A stretch of DNA of 64,000 bases from positions 5,640,632 to 5,704,631 of the forward strand of contig NC_133933.1 in assembly GCF_031877795.1 (NCBI RefSeq), in the 5' to 3' direction. The stretch is from Strix aluco. Taxonomy: Eukaryota; Chordata; Aves; Strigiformes; Strigidae. Position numbers and translations under genes: made by a program. Below are positions 12,271-22,375 of the stretch, piece after piece. Every line of letters starts with the position of its first letter. Position 1 is the first letter of the stretch. Below the pieces are notes generated by a model that saw only the letters and a list, made by a program, of their open reading frames with translations, had not been told where the DNA came from and ran no database searches.

Positions 12271-12593
12271 ATGGTAGATGAGAAAGGAAAGAACATGAAA
12301 TGTCTCACCTTCTTCTTGATGCTTCCAGAGACGGTCAAGAACAGGTCCAAGAAGAGCTCTAAGAAGGGAAATAGCAGCAGCAGCAGCAGCAGCAAATTGC
12401 CTCCAGTTTGCTATGAAATCATTACCTTGAAGACCAAAAAGAAGAAGAAGATGGCTGCTGATATTTTTCCCCGAAAGAAACCAGCCAACACTAATACAAC
12501 TGCTGTCCAGCAATACCACCAGCAAAATCTCAATAACAACAACACTATTCCAGCACCTAATTGGCAAGGACTTTATCCAACCATCAGAGAGAG
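12271..12593 (+). CDS. BTBD3: BTBD3 coding exon 1 (residues 1-107 and part of 108)
   Basis: This exon encodes the N-terminus of BTB/POZ domain-containing protein 3. It starts MVDEKGKNMKCLTFFLML and continues through PPVCYEIITLK, MAADIFPRKKPAN and NWQGLYPTIRER, a close match to vertebrate BTBD3 as I know it. Visible features are a hydrophobic patch (residues 11-18), a serine tract of seven AGC codons (35-41), a lysine cluster (KTKKKKK, 54-60) that could act as a nuclear localisation signal, and a Q/N-rich linker. The exon ends after two bases of an AGR codon at a good donor (AG|GTAAGT), phase 2; unspliced reading would hit TAA at once. The first ATG has a weak context (C at -3, G at +4). A second in-frame ATG at 12451 (Met61) has A at -3 and G at +4 and fits the shorter known isoform. 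Confidence 0.93.
12373..12393 (+). repeat. (AGC)7 coding microsatellite, poly-Ser
   Basis: Seven uninterrupted AGC codons encode seven serines at residues 35-41 of BTBD3. Pure trinucleotide runs of this type vary in length between alleles and species; being in frame, changes of whole units would be tolerated. Confidence 0.9.
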
Positions 12594-13183
12594 GTAAGTT
12601 CAGGGCAGTTTATTTTTGCTGTTTGAATGGAGTGGTGAAAAGTAGCAAAATGTTTGTAATGCATGTTTAGTTATTCATTTGTTTGCTGAAGAAAACACAG
12701 TTCTTTCTTTTTTTTTTTTTTTTTTTCCTCTGTGTGTGTGTGAAACAAGTATTTTGGTAATGGAAAATATTTTAATATCTCTTTTCCAGGCAGTGCAGCT
12801 GTTTGTCTTGAGTAAATAAAAATGTTGCTGGAAGCTGCAGCATACCTGTAAAGATTTGTTTTCAGACCTTAGTGGGGATTTTCAGTGATACATGCTTTTG
12901 GTTTTGATTTCCACTTTTCGAAAAGTTCTGAAAAGTTTGGATTTGGTTTTTTTTTTTTTTATTGCACACACACCCCCCCCACCCTCCCCGCACCCACATC
13001 TCTGCTTACTTCTTTCTGTGGTATATTTCTGTGATGATGTGTAAAGCAGCTTAAAACAAAGTGTGACCTGCTTCTCTTTACTAACATGCAACTTTTAAGT
13101 TGTTAAGAAATTTAATTTCTTGGGTCTGGGGCAAGCACAGAATGACCGGGCACCATAAATTAACACGCTGCCTCTGTTTGTAG
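12594..13183 (+). other. BTBD3: BTBD3 intron between coding exons 1 and 2
   Basis: It starts GTAAGT and ends in TTTGTAG. It contains T runs near 12710-12726 and 12947-12960 and a C-rich/CA-rich patch near 12965-12995. No gene or repeat body is seen inside. Confidence 0.9.
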
Positions 13184-13274
13184 AAATGCAGTGATGTTCA
13201 ACAATGACTTGATGGCAGATGTTCATTTTGTGGTCGGGCCACCAGGTGGGACCCAGCGGCTGCCAGGACACAAA
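13184..13274 (+). CDS. BTBD3: BTBD3 coding exon 2 (residues 108-138, start of BTB domain)
   Basis: A 91-base exon begins after the acceptor TTTGTAG; its first A completes the Arg108 codon and it then reads NAVMFNNDLMADVHFVVG..LPGHK. This is the opening of the BTB/POZ fold: the N-terminal helix and first strand, with the typical D-L-x-A-D-V-x-F-x-V-G pattern and the H-K before the next strand. It ends after AAA (Lys138) at donor GTAAGC, phase 0. Residue 111 is Val (GTG) where I recall Met in mammals, a conservative change. Reading on past the donor soon leaves the family, which confirms the splice site. Confidence 0.93.
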
Positions 13275-13779
13275 GTAAGCAACAGCTGCATTATCAGCTC
13301 GGGCGGGGATAGCCAGAGAGAGCTCCCACGGTTACGCTGGGGCATAGTGTGGGAGACTCAGAGCTTCTGGGACAGGCATAGTTCTGGATTTTAAAAGGCT
13401 CCATGCAGTGGAATGGTGTGTCCCTTGCTTTCCTTTGTGTTTTTGGTTTAACAGTACACTTGTTGTGCTAAGGCAGTCATTGTAAAGTTAGGAATACTGC
13501 TTTGTGCTGCTGATTAATATTACTCTTGAGATTCTCTAGAAATAGTTAACTTCTGTGGTGGATGTGAGCATTTTCCAGTAGCTAATGCATATATGCCCAG
13601 GAGAGTAAAATGCAGGGAAAAATGTGTAATTCTGTTCTTAGCTTTGACTTCATTTCTTACTGAAGTGTGTCTGTAGTCTGTCAGTGAAGCCCAGTATGCT
13701 CGGAGTGGCTCTCCCACATTGTTTTTGTTGGCAGTGCTTTCAGTTTAAAGCATGAAATAAGATTTCCCTTTCTCAACAG
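13275..13779 (+). other. BTBD3: BTBD3 intron between coding exons 2 and 3
   Basis: Begins GTAAGC and ends TTTCTCAACAG with a pyrimidine tract before the acceptor. No coding sequence or recognised repeat inside. Confidence 0.9.
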
Positions 13780-13898
13780 TATGTCCTGGCTGTTGGGAGC
13801 TCTGTATTCCATGCGATGTTTTACGGAGAGCTTGCTGAGGACAAAGATGAAATCCGTATACCAGATGTTGAGCCTGCTGCTTTTCTCGCAATGCTGAA
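13780..13898 (+). CDS. BTBD3: BTBD3 coding exon 3 (residues 139-177, BTB core)
   Basis: A 119-base exon follows the acceptor CAACAG and reads YVLAVGSSVFHAMFYG, then ELAEDKDEIRIPDVEP, then AAFLAML plus two bases of a Lys codon. It is the central part of the BTB domain: a strand, the S-x-V-F-x-A-M-F helix that forms the dimer and cullin-3 contact region in related proteins, and the acidic loop before I-x-I-P-D-V. The exon ends AA|GTAAGC, phase 2, and joins the A at 17975 to rebuild Lys178. Residues match vertebrate BTBD3 throughout as far as I can recall it. Confidence 0.93.
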
Positions 13899-16800
13899 GT
13901 AAGCACCATTCATCTGCTGGATATGTTTTCCTTTATGATAGATACATACACTTGTAATGTCATAGTTAAAGTATTAGACTTGCATATAAACAGAAAGAAA
14001 GCAGTTGCTTAAAATATTTCTCTTCTTGTATTTCAAGTATTTTAAACTTTTACCTCGTTTTGCTCTTCCCCTCCACTTCCAGGCACGCATATATTAGACT
14101 AATGTAGGCAGTTATAAATAGCGATTTTGACAGGGGATCTTTGGGCACATTGTACACTGTAATGCCTATTGATCTGTTTTGTCACTACACATGTTACACA
14201 AAGGAATGGAGTGACTAAAAAGAATTGTCAGCTGTAACAAAAAAAAACCTGTTCTACTTTGCAAGCACAGTGAAAAGTTAAAAACCCACCCCACGCCCCT
14301 CCAAGCCCCAGAATTGCTGGGTTTGTATATTGACATCATTCCAGCTCTTTTATAAACTTGCTGTATGCAGGTCTTGTCTTAGGAAAATGACCCTAAGTTA
14401 TTGAATATAGCCTCTGAAAATTAAATAATACCATACTGATGCATTTGAAAAGTGATAAAAAGGCTGTTAACATGAATAGGGTTTTTATTCTAATGGGGGG
14501 AAACAGTCAGTTTACATGAGCGTTATTTTTCTTCTTGCAAACTGCATAAGAAGTGCTGTCTTTTCCAAAAAGAGCATAATGAACGTATCTATAAACTCTG
14601 ATTATTTAAGAGAAATGCCCTATCACAGAAATGCTACTGCTTTGAGGGTTTTTTCCCTTCAGCTTTAGCAACTGCCATTGCTTTCTGATAAAGAATATAC
14701 ATTAATATCTGATAGTGATCCTTTTAATATGCTGCAGATTTTCTTGCATGTAATGGTTGTAATCACTAGCTAACATTTTATTGTGTTTCATAGATTGTTT
14801 TGACTAGCTTGTGATGACAGGATGGTTTCTGTTTTTTCTTTTACATTTCAGTGGCACTGTAGATGAACAAAGTTGCATGTAGAGTTCGTTGCATAGAGGT
14901 TTTATAGGTTATCATGAACATCAGAAATGTTCTGTGCAAATATCAGTAACTGCCAGGAAAAGCTGAAGTCACACAGATGTTCTATAGACCTGGAATATAA
15001 AGTTAAGATATGACATTATGTAACTAGGTGCGTTATGGATCCCTGCTTTGGGCCTTTCAGGTTTTGCGGGTGTTTTCTGTGGAGCTCAGACTTGTGCTTT
15101 ACTTTCATGCAGAATTTTATAAGGCACAAAATGCAAGATACTCAGATTCCCCAGGGCCCCCTTCCTTTTTGAACAACAAATCTATTTCACTGTGGCTAAA
15201 CATGATTTGCCATATGAAAACTGAATGCTTTCTGAATTTATCATTAAGAAATGTGTTCAGAGAGCAAACCTAGAAACAAGAGTATCAATGCTGACATCTG
15301 GGTCTTGGCATATTATGTAGCCCGTGGAAATTTTGGGAACTATCTTTGAGTGCATGGCCAGAACCATGGAATTCTTCACTTTCTCAGCTTTTATTTAAAA
15401 AACCAAAAGCCCACAAAAAGTTTGTGTTCTGTGTGGACGTTGAGCTAACCTTGCCAGTGCTAACTTCTGCTGATGCAGTGTGCCTGAACCTGCAGAGTGC
15501 TCCTGTGTCTGCAAACGCCAGGGCTCTCTGCAGCCGTGACGGTGCAGGGAAGGGAAAGAGATGTTGCTCAGCAGTGCAGCATTCCCCTCATCGCAGGATC
15601 CAGTGCATGTGCTGCACTGGGTGGAGCTCGGGGGGAGCCGTGGTCCCCTTCGCTCCTCTCCCCCTGGGAAGTCATCCCCATGAGTGTTGCTTAGAACTGC
15701 TCTGAGCAGAAGGCTCACGATACCGTTGCTACAGAAGGAAAAGACTTTTTACCTATCCTTTCTGCAGTCAGGAGGGATGCGTCATAATCTTTGTCAGAAA
15801 ATACATTGAGTTTGGTTTTATGTTTGCGGCGTTTTGTTGTTTGTGGGGTTTGTTTTCCCTTGGACAGTGCATTCTTACAGCATAAATATTTTTTGTGTTT
15901 TACTATATAGTGAGCATTCTGACATCAAACATCAGACAAGGTATTGCCAGATGTAACATAGGAAATAATACCTCAACTGGTAGATACTAATTACTCTTCC
16001 AGTAAAATTGCTTTGGCTGTTCTCTACAGTTTTAAAAATAGGGTTAAATTCATATTCCAGCTGACACACTGAATTGGTGTCTTTAACGTATTATATCTTC
16101 TCTTAATCATGACTGTTCAAGTTAGAACCGCAGTCTCATCCCAGGATGAATGTGGTACTAAACCATCAAACCCTGTGGTCTAGCAGAATCATCTGTTTGA
16201 GAACAAGGTGAAACTGGAATATCAGTAATTGCAGACCAGAGTTGAGGTGAACTGGCAGAGTGAGAAGTGTAGAATAGTGCTGAACAGCTGATCTGTGCTG
16301 TGTCTGTTGTAAATCAGAGATACTAGTTCTTCACTTTCATGAATATTAAACTAGCAACTTTTGTACAATTTCAGTTTAAAACAGATGTCGTTCTCTGCTG
16401 TGCTAGCAGGCAAAGAGAGTAATGGAAGGGAGAAGAGAGTTGGAGAGCAGTGAGAAGAGTCATAAAAACGAATGAATTGACACATTGAAAATTTTTTGGA
16501 CAGTAAAGGAACTAAGCCTGTAACCAGCGATATATAGATGTGCTCTTTGTTGTTAAAAATAGCCCAGCTGAAACCAAGTGATACAGGTAAAAAAAGAAAA
16601 AGGTTTGGGTCTGTGGAAGTACTCTTTTTTTTTTTTTTTCTGTAACCTCTTAGATTTTATGATATTGGTTGAGCAGTGTCTGCTCTGAGCATGTTTTCAA
16701 GCCACACTTAGAAGAATAGTACCCTACACCTGCAAAAATACAGATATTTACAACTATAATCAGATCAGTATAGGTACTAATTCCACTTTATAAGCACATC

Positions 16801-17267
16801 TGTTCTGCAAAAAATTCATTGTGTTGGGAAACCTGCTAAGTAGAAAATTTTAATTAGTACAGGGTCGCATACAACTCCAGCTTTTCTGGAGGAAGACGCT
16901 TCTATCAACCATAACCATCAAGACTTGCTTATCCCTATGAAGAGTAAAATTGCATTTGGCATGGTTTTAGCACATTGCATTCACCAGCTGCAAATGGGGC
17001 CCTGAAGCATGATATATTAAAAAGAACAAACTGTACAATGCTTCATTTCTCTGAGCAATGAATCCCAGCAGTTTAGTCACATAAATAGAATTTCACCTTC
17101 ATCTCTTCCACCACACTAGTGTAGCAGTAAAGCTTTTTTCCTCCTTATGCAATGAGACTGGGAGAAAACACTGTGCTAGTGGAGCTAGGATGTTGTAAGC
17201 ATTAAGAAACCTGAAAATTAGAATTCTGTGCATTTTCCTTTTCTTACATGCTTCGTCACCCTGTTTA

Positions 17268-17346
17268 AAACAAACACCCAAAAAACAACAACAAAACCCA
17301 ACCAAACAAAAACCAAAAAAGCCCCCCCCCCCCCTAAAAAAGCCCA
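17268..17346. repeat. A/C-rich low-complexity tract with (C)13
   Basis: The + strand is nearly all A and C, built from AAC, AAAC and ACCC words and a run of 13 C at 17322-17334, giving strong strand asymmetry (G/T on the other strand). It adjoins the CR1 tail at 17433 but is not part of it. Confidence 0.85.
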
Positions 17347-17432
17347 ACCCAGTAGTTATGAAAACAGATAGCACCTGATAAACTTTGATAGCATTTCTCT
17401 TAGAATACCTCGTTATTCCTAACGCACTTGTT

Positions 17433-17505
17433 TTCACAGAATCATCTAGGTTGGAAAAGACCTTTAAGATCATCTAGTTCAACCATAAACCTAACACTGA
17501 CCGTT
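17433..17505 (-). mobile_element. CR1 LINE 3' end fragment in intron 3
   Basis: The block reads as a reversed avian CR1 terminus: TCACAGAATCATCTAGG, then TTGGAAAAGACCTTTAAGAT and CATCTAGTTCAACCATAA, CCTAACACTGAC. The wording is almost the same as the CR1 tails at 43.6 and 61.8 kb in this window. Clear similarity stops near 17505; a weaker continuation to about 17560 is possible. It is a 5'-truncated copy with no coding capacity. Confidence 0.85.
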
Positions 17506-17974
17506 TTCATTCCAGTATTTATACACCTCAGTAAGTCGTCATTCACCATCATGGGACATCTAGTCTGAGTACTCTTTGTAAGACGTGTTCCAGAGTGTTG
17601 TGTGAGCTAAGTAAGGTAGCCCTTGAGGAGCGACCATCTGGGGCAGATAGCCTCACGTTAGCCAAAGCGTGCGTGGAAGGAGCGCAGAGCTGGAGGGGCC
17701 AAAGCTTGTAAACATAACCATTGTCTACACGGCAGGTACCCCAGATGCGAAGTTTGATTCACCTCAGATTTAAGCTTGTTCTCTTCCATGGTCTTACAAG
17801 AGTGATGAGTTCAGTTTGTACTTTCTTTCTGGATTTCATCAATGTTCCCCAAAAGCACCACTTAGTTTTAATGTGGAGCCATTTAAATATTCCTTGTTTA
17901 TAATATTCAGATGTTGTTGACAAATTATGTTTTTGCATTAAGCGGCAGTGTCACATGCGTGTGTTTTATTTCAG

Positions 17975-19007
17975 ATACATATATTGCGATGAAATTGATT
18001 TGGCTGCAGATACTGTACTGGCCACTCTTTATGCTGCCAAGAAGTATATCGTCCCTCATCTCGCCCGCGCCTGCGTCAACTTTCTAGAAACGAGTCTAAG
18101 CGCAAAGAATGCCTGCGTGCTGCTTTCCCAGAGCTGCTTATTCGAGGAACCTGACCTGACCCAGCGCTGTTGGGAAGTGATTGATGCCCAGGCTGAGCTG
18201 GCTTTGAAGTCTGAGGGGTTCTGTGACATTGATTTTCAGACACTTGAAAGCATTCTCCGAAGGGAGACTCTGAACGCCAAAGAAATTGTTGTTTTCGAAG
18301 CGGCGCTGAACTGGGCTGAAGTGGAGTGTCAGCGGCAAGAGGTCACGGCTACCATAGAGAACAAGCGCAAAGTCCTGGGCAAGGCTCTGTACTTGATACG
18401 CATCCCTACCATGGCGCTCGACGACTTCGCCAACGGCGCCGCTCAGTCTGGGATTCTGACTCTCAACGAAACCAATGATATCTTCCTCTGGTACACAGCT
18501 GCCAAAAAGCCAGAGCTGCAGTTTGTCAGCAAGCCCCGCAAAGGCCTCGTCCCTCAGCGATGCCACCGTTTCCAGTCCTGCGCTTACCGCAGCAACCAGT
18601 GGCGTTACAGGGGCCGCTGTGACAGCATCCAGTTTGCTGTTGATAAGAGAGTGTTTATTGCTGGCTTTGGCCTGTACGGCTCCAGCTGTGGATCGGCAGA
18701 GTACAGTGCCAAGATTGAACTCAAACGACAAGGAGTTATCCTAGGCCAGAACTTGAGTAAATATTTCTCAGATGGTTCTAGTAACACTTTTCCCGTGTGG
18801 TTTGAATATCCAGTGCAGATTGAGCCTGACACCTTTTACACAGCTAGCGTGATTCTGGATGGTAACGAACTCAGCTATTTTGGACAAGAAGGAATGACAG
18901 AAGTTCAGTGTGGGAAGGTGACTGTTCAGTTTCAGTGCTCTTCGGACAGTACAAATGGCACTGGGGTACAGGGAGGGCAAATTCCCGAACTCATATTTTA
19001 TGCTTGA
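17975..19007 (+). CDS. BTBD3: BTBD3 last coding exon: BTB end, BACK and PHR domains
   Basis: This 1033-base exon encodes residues 178-521 and the TGA stop, bringing the protein to 521 residues, about the usual BTBD3 length (human 522 as I recall). It opens with YIYCDEIDL, the end of the BTB fold, runs through a BACK domain (roughly 215-335, with LSQSCLFEEPDL, FCDIDFQTLESIL and FEAALNWAEVEC), and closes with a PHR domain (about 371-521: PQRCHRFQSC, FIAGFGLYGSS, FPVWFEYPVQIEPDTFY, LSYFGQEGMTEVQ). In mice BTBD3 directs dendrites of cortical neurons toward active axons (established work); BTB-BACK-PHR relatives act as cullin-3 substrate adaptors, so that role is an inference here. The acceptor TTTCAG ends at 17974. 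Only the stretch RQEVTATIENK differs visibly from the mammalian sequence I remember. Confidence 0.96.
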
Positions 19008-19458
19008 ATGAAAGTGTGTGGAGACGAAGCGTTTTGCTATGAAGAGCCTGTCTGGTTCAGGCCTACTGACGCTTAGCTTTTTATCTGCAGATATATGATC
19101 AGTACAGGTAATGTGTAACTAAATGCTGTGGGCCAGTTACTGGCTTGCTATACTTGTAGCATTGTTGGTGATAAAGTTTAAGTGTAATAATTAAACTGGA
19201 AGCTCTTAGGAACAAGCAAGTTTTAAAGGCTTTCTGAGAGAGGTGCCTGTTTGCTGGTGGTGCTGACCTTTTCTTTGATGCACCCGTGAATTACAAGAGG
19301 CTGTTCCTCTCTTGTATCTCACTGTCTTCACTGATCCATTTTCTCTTTCTCTGTTTCCTGCTCTCTGCTTGTAATTATTTGGTGAGGCAGGGCTAGAAAA
19401 TGAAGAGCCTTGTATTATAGCTCTCTCTTCTGTCTGCTCTTCAGACTTAAGAGATTCC

Positions 19459-19464
19459 AATAAA
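19459..19464 (+). promoter_or_regulatory. BTBD3: Proximal polyadenylation signal AATAAA
   Basis: First canonical AATAAA after the BTBD3 stop, 452 bp downstream. Its use would give a short 3' UTR lacking the downstream elements. Confidence 0.4.
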
Positions 19465-19858
19465 CTGAGCTGCTTTTGATCACGGGAGCTGAAAGAAGAG
19501 CTTCGGTTGTAAGCAGAAAAAACATAGGTTTAAACCTTCCATCCTGTGAGATTCTCCTGCAGCCAACTGTTGGGGATGGCTGCAGGGGAGGATGGAGAGA
19601 AGCAAGCAGCTTTCAGGAAGCCGCACGGCGTGCTGACTGTGTCCACAGTGCTGGGATGTGTTTACAGTGAAGGGGGGATGTGGGCTTGGCAAGTGACCCT
19701 CAGAGTTCATTTTCTAGGAATCCCACCTTGAAGGCAAGGAAGTACTTGCACATGTTGAAATTTTATATGCAGCTCATGAAACTCTACTCCCATGACCCAG
19801 TTTTTGCTACCTTGAAGTTGATTGGCTATTTAAATGGCTTTTCTTTGAACCCTTGCTA

Positions 19859-19864
19859 AATAAA
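19859..19864 (+). promoter_or_regulatory. BTBD3: Polyadenylation signal AATAAA
   Basis: Second canonical hexamer, followed within about 50 bp by long T- and GT-rich sequence (around 19898-19940) of the kind seen downstream of cleavage sites. A reasonable intermediate 3' end. Confidence 0.4.
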
Positions 19865-20852
19865 TGGGAATTAATATCTAGCATCCGATGCAGGATAATT
19901 TTTTTCTTTGTTTTGGGTGGGTTTTTTTTTCTTTTTCCTAAACGTGGTAGAAGCAGATTATAGAGGAACAAAAGAATGTATCAATCCCGACTTGGACTTT
20001 TTTCTGTAATACAAGATTTCTTCTTTTTATTACCATACATTACCAGTGGAAATTTAGACAAAGACAAGAAGATTCCCAGCTGTGGTCATATTACATTTAG
20101 TGTATAGCATCAGATAACAGTGAGGAGGAGGAAAAAGTCTTCTCTAATGTTTTAATGTTGGATCTCTTGCAACTGCTTATGGTTACACATCAATCAAAGG
20201 ATTATGTGGTGCAGAACTTGTCTGTTTGTTTGTTTGTTTTTTTTCCTTCAAACTTCATGTCATATGTCTGTATCGCTTTTGGAGAAGTATTAGGGATCGT
20301 GACTCCTTTATCATGGAAGGAAAACAGTATAAATAAGAAACACAGGTACTATTTAAACATGAGAAAATCCTTCACCATTACACTGGGACAGTTGCTTCTC
20401 AGAGGGACACTATTATAAAGCACCTCATTCTTATTTCATCTCTGAAGTGGGTTCTGTTTGTTGTGTATGTTTTAACAACATGAGAGGACCAAATGATTCT
20501 TTAGACAGACTGAAGATTAATGTTAGAGTATATCAACACATTAATGCAGCATAACCCTAAATTCACTTGTCAGTTTTGTAATAAAAATGTTTTTCTCATA
20601 TGATTTCTTACCAGTTTAATACTATTACTCTGAGTGTTTCTTGACGGTTGGAATCCTGGCCCCTGGCCATCATAAAGTGCCAATACATCTTTGCAGTGTC
20701 CAGAATACCATCTGAAGAAAAACTGGAGCATAGACATCAAACACTTTATGGCCAAAGCCCAGATCTTCTCTCTAGGTAATAAAGGGAGAGCCAGGTAAAA
20801 AACTGCCCTGCAAGATCTATGCTTTTCACCCATCTTAGTGTTTAATGTTTTA

Positions 20853-20889
20853 TATACATACATACATACATACATACGTGTGTGTGTAA
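20853..20889. repeat. (CATA)n/(GT)n microsatellite in 3' UTR
   Basis: Tandem CATA units run straight into GTGTGTGTG, a compound simple repeat within the probable BTBD3 3' UTR. An A-to-G change of phase marks the junction near 20876. Confidence 0.9.
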
Positions 20890-20907
20890 GCAGCGTTCTT
20901 TCTGAAA

Positions 20908-20915
20908 TGTAAATA
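20908..20915 (+). promoter_or_regulatory. BTBD3: Pumilio-type element TGTAAATA
   Basis: TGTAAATA matches the Pumilio response element consensus TGTANATA exactly and lies in the probable BTBD3 3' UTR. One copy of an 8-mer is weak evidence; its relevance depends on conservation and on the distal end of the mRNA being used. Confidence 0.3.
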
Positions 20916-22119
20916 CCCTCAAAATATATAGAAAAATGTTTTGGTTTTTTGTAACAGATGTACATAATCCAGACTGTTAGTGAAATCTAAACAGAATGCT
21001 CCATGGAAAACTCCCAGAGAGAGATTAAAAAAACCCTCCAGTTAATTATATTTAGATCTGCAGCCTAAAATAGACAAGAGTATAATTGTATGGACTGGAG
21101 GAAGAGTTGCTGAAAGACTGCAAAAATGACTCTTGAGATTGTGATGAGGTAATGGTCATCTACTTTTAGACAACATCTGAGCAGCAGTTCCATTTATTTA
21201 AATACATTTGAAAGCAGAGAAAGACACTAATCAGCTGATTAAGTTTTCTTACAGCAAGTGGTTGATGTAGATGTAATTACTCTGAGTGATGATCAGATTG
21301 ACAAGTTGCTTGCAATAGCAAGCTGTATTCTGAGTTGTTTGGAAAAAAATCAGGTGCTTCAGCTGGTGGGACAAATCAGAGAGTACTGCACTTGTATAAC
21401 TAGGCTTGGGTTCTCACTTCTAATTTCTTTTTGGGTTTTTGCTTATCTGCAAATAAAGGTGAGGTATCCACTACATTCACTGGCTGGAACAGAAGTTAGG
21501 AGATCACAATACTGTGTAGCTGTAATATGTAGAAAATGAGCTGTTATTTAACTGTTATTTTTATTTGTTACTTTTATGAAATTTTTTTGACGAAGTAGGA
21601 TGAAAGCAACCCCTAGCTTAATTCCTCTGAGTCCATTCCAGGTTTTAGGAGCTGGTGCATGTAAAGTTTTTCAGTATGGATGAATTAAGCACCCAAAAAA
21701 CACCTTTTGGTGCTTAGAGCGTGAGTTGATTCTGAGCACTGCTTGATGCTGACAAGTACTGGTATGCGAGAAGGTGACTAGTGCCAGTCACCTGAGGACA
21801 TCAGGGCACTTCAGTAGGTGTCTAAATGTGGATTTGGTTGGTTTAGCAGTAGCATCCAAGCTTGAATACATTGACATTTTGCAAGCATCAGCCATATCAG
21901 CCTGGAATATAAGCATAACGTCTGTCGATAGAGAACCTTTCATAGATTCTGTCTTAAACTGGTCCTGGCTATCTTTGCTACTTGTATGTTTGATTTTCCT
22001 GGTGAGGGGAATCTGCGATAAGAGAGTATAATGTAATATACTTTCTGCATATCTAAAATAGTATTTAAGTAAACATTTTAATTTCTACATACTTATTGCA
22101 CTGAACTGTTTTGGGTTGG

Positions 22120-22135
22120 TTTTTTTTTTTTTTTT
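22120..22135. repeat. (T)16 tract
   Basis: Pure T run near the distal end of the probable 3' UTR, flanked by GGTTGG and AATTTG. Confidence 0.85.
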
Positions 22136-22348
22136 AATTTGTTGTGATAAACTCGGCTAACTTCAGGGCCCAGCACCCATTTGTGCTGGAGCAGTGTTTG
22201 ACCTTAGCAGGCTTACAATATTATTTATAAAGAACAGATATATATAAATATGAAGTACCTCATGTTGAATGTTATTGTACTGTATCTTTAATGTCACAGT
22301 GCAGATCTTGTTGGACTCATGAATGTGTATAATCGCGTTAAACATACA

Positions 22349-22354
22349 AATAAA
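22349..22354 (+). promoter_or_regulatory. BTBD3: Distal polyadenylation signal AATAAA
   Basis: AATAAAAATGG follows a stretch rich in UTR-like AT words and is followed by a T/GT-rich segment (GGTTGTTTCCTG), giving the most complete cleavage-site layout of the candidates. I take it as the likely end of the longest BTBD3 mRNA. Confidence 0.5.
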
Positions 22355-22375
22355 AATGGTTCTTAAATGGTTGTT

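Larger units (their letters stand above)
13899..17974 (+). other. BTBD3: BTBD3 intron between coding exons 3 and 4
   Basis: About 4.1 kb, starting GTAAGC and ending GTTTTATTTCAG. It carries T and A/C-rich low-complexity tracts (16624-16640, 17268-17346), a young CR1 tail at 17433 and no gene. Short open frames near 15.35-15.72 kb lie in a slightly G+C-richer patch but show no recognisable protein on either strand. Confidence 0.9.
19008..22375 (+). other. BTBD3: Probable long 3' UTR of BTBD3
   Basis: After the TGA the sequence is AT-rich, with no splice-like break and no repeat element, up to a region with a strong transcript-end look near 22.2-22.37 kb. AATAAA occurs at 19459-19464, 19859-19864, 20580-20585, 21452-21457 and 22349-22354, so several end points are possible. 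Mammalian BTBD3 mRNAs have 3' UTRs of a few kilobases, as I recall. A Pumilio-type element (TGTAAATA, 20908-20915), a let-7 seed-type word (TACCTCA, about 22255) and T-rich stretches are candidate control sites. The true end needs RNA evidence. Confidence 0.6.

Noticed and set aside
13275..13394. Continuation of the BTB-coding frame past exon 2
   Set aside because: Family similarity stops exactly at the donor GTAAGC; the extra residues are intron read-through.
17955..17974. Apparent Met start seven codons before the last BTBD3 exon
   Set aside because: The bases lie in the intron polypyrimidine tract before TTTCAG; the frame is open only by chance.
18138..18731. 197-residue open frame antisense to the last BTBD3 exon
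   Set aside because: It mirrors the coding strand of a conserved exon and has no family resemblance.
21258..21539. 93-residue frame (starts MVDVDVITLSDDQIDK) in the 3' UTR region
   Set aside because: It looks protein-like at first, but has no splice context, no known domain, a composition that degrades into hydrophobic random sequence, and lies within the probable UTR.
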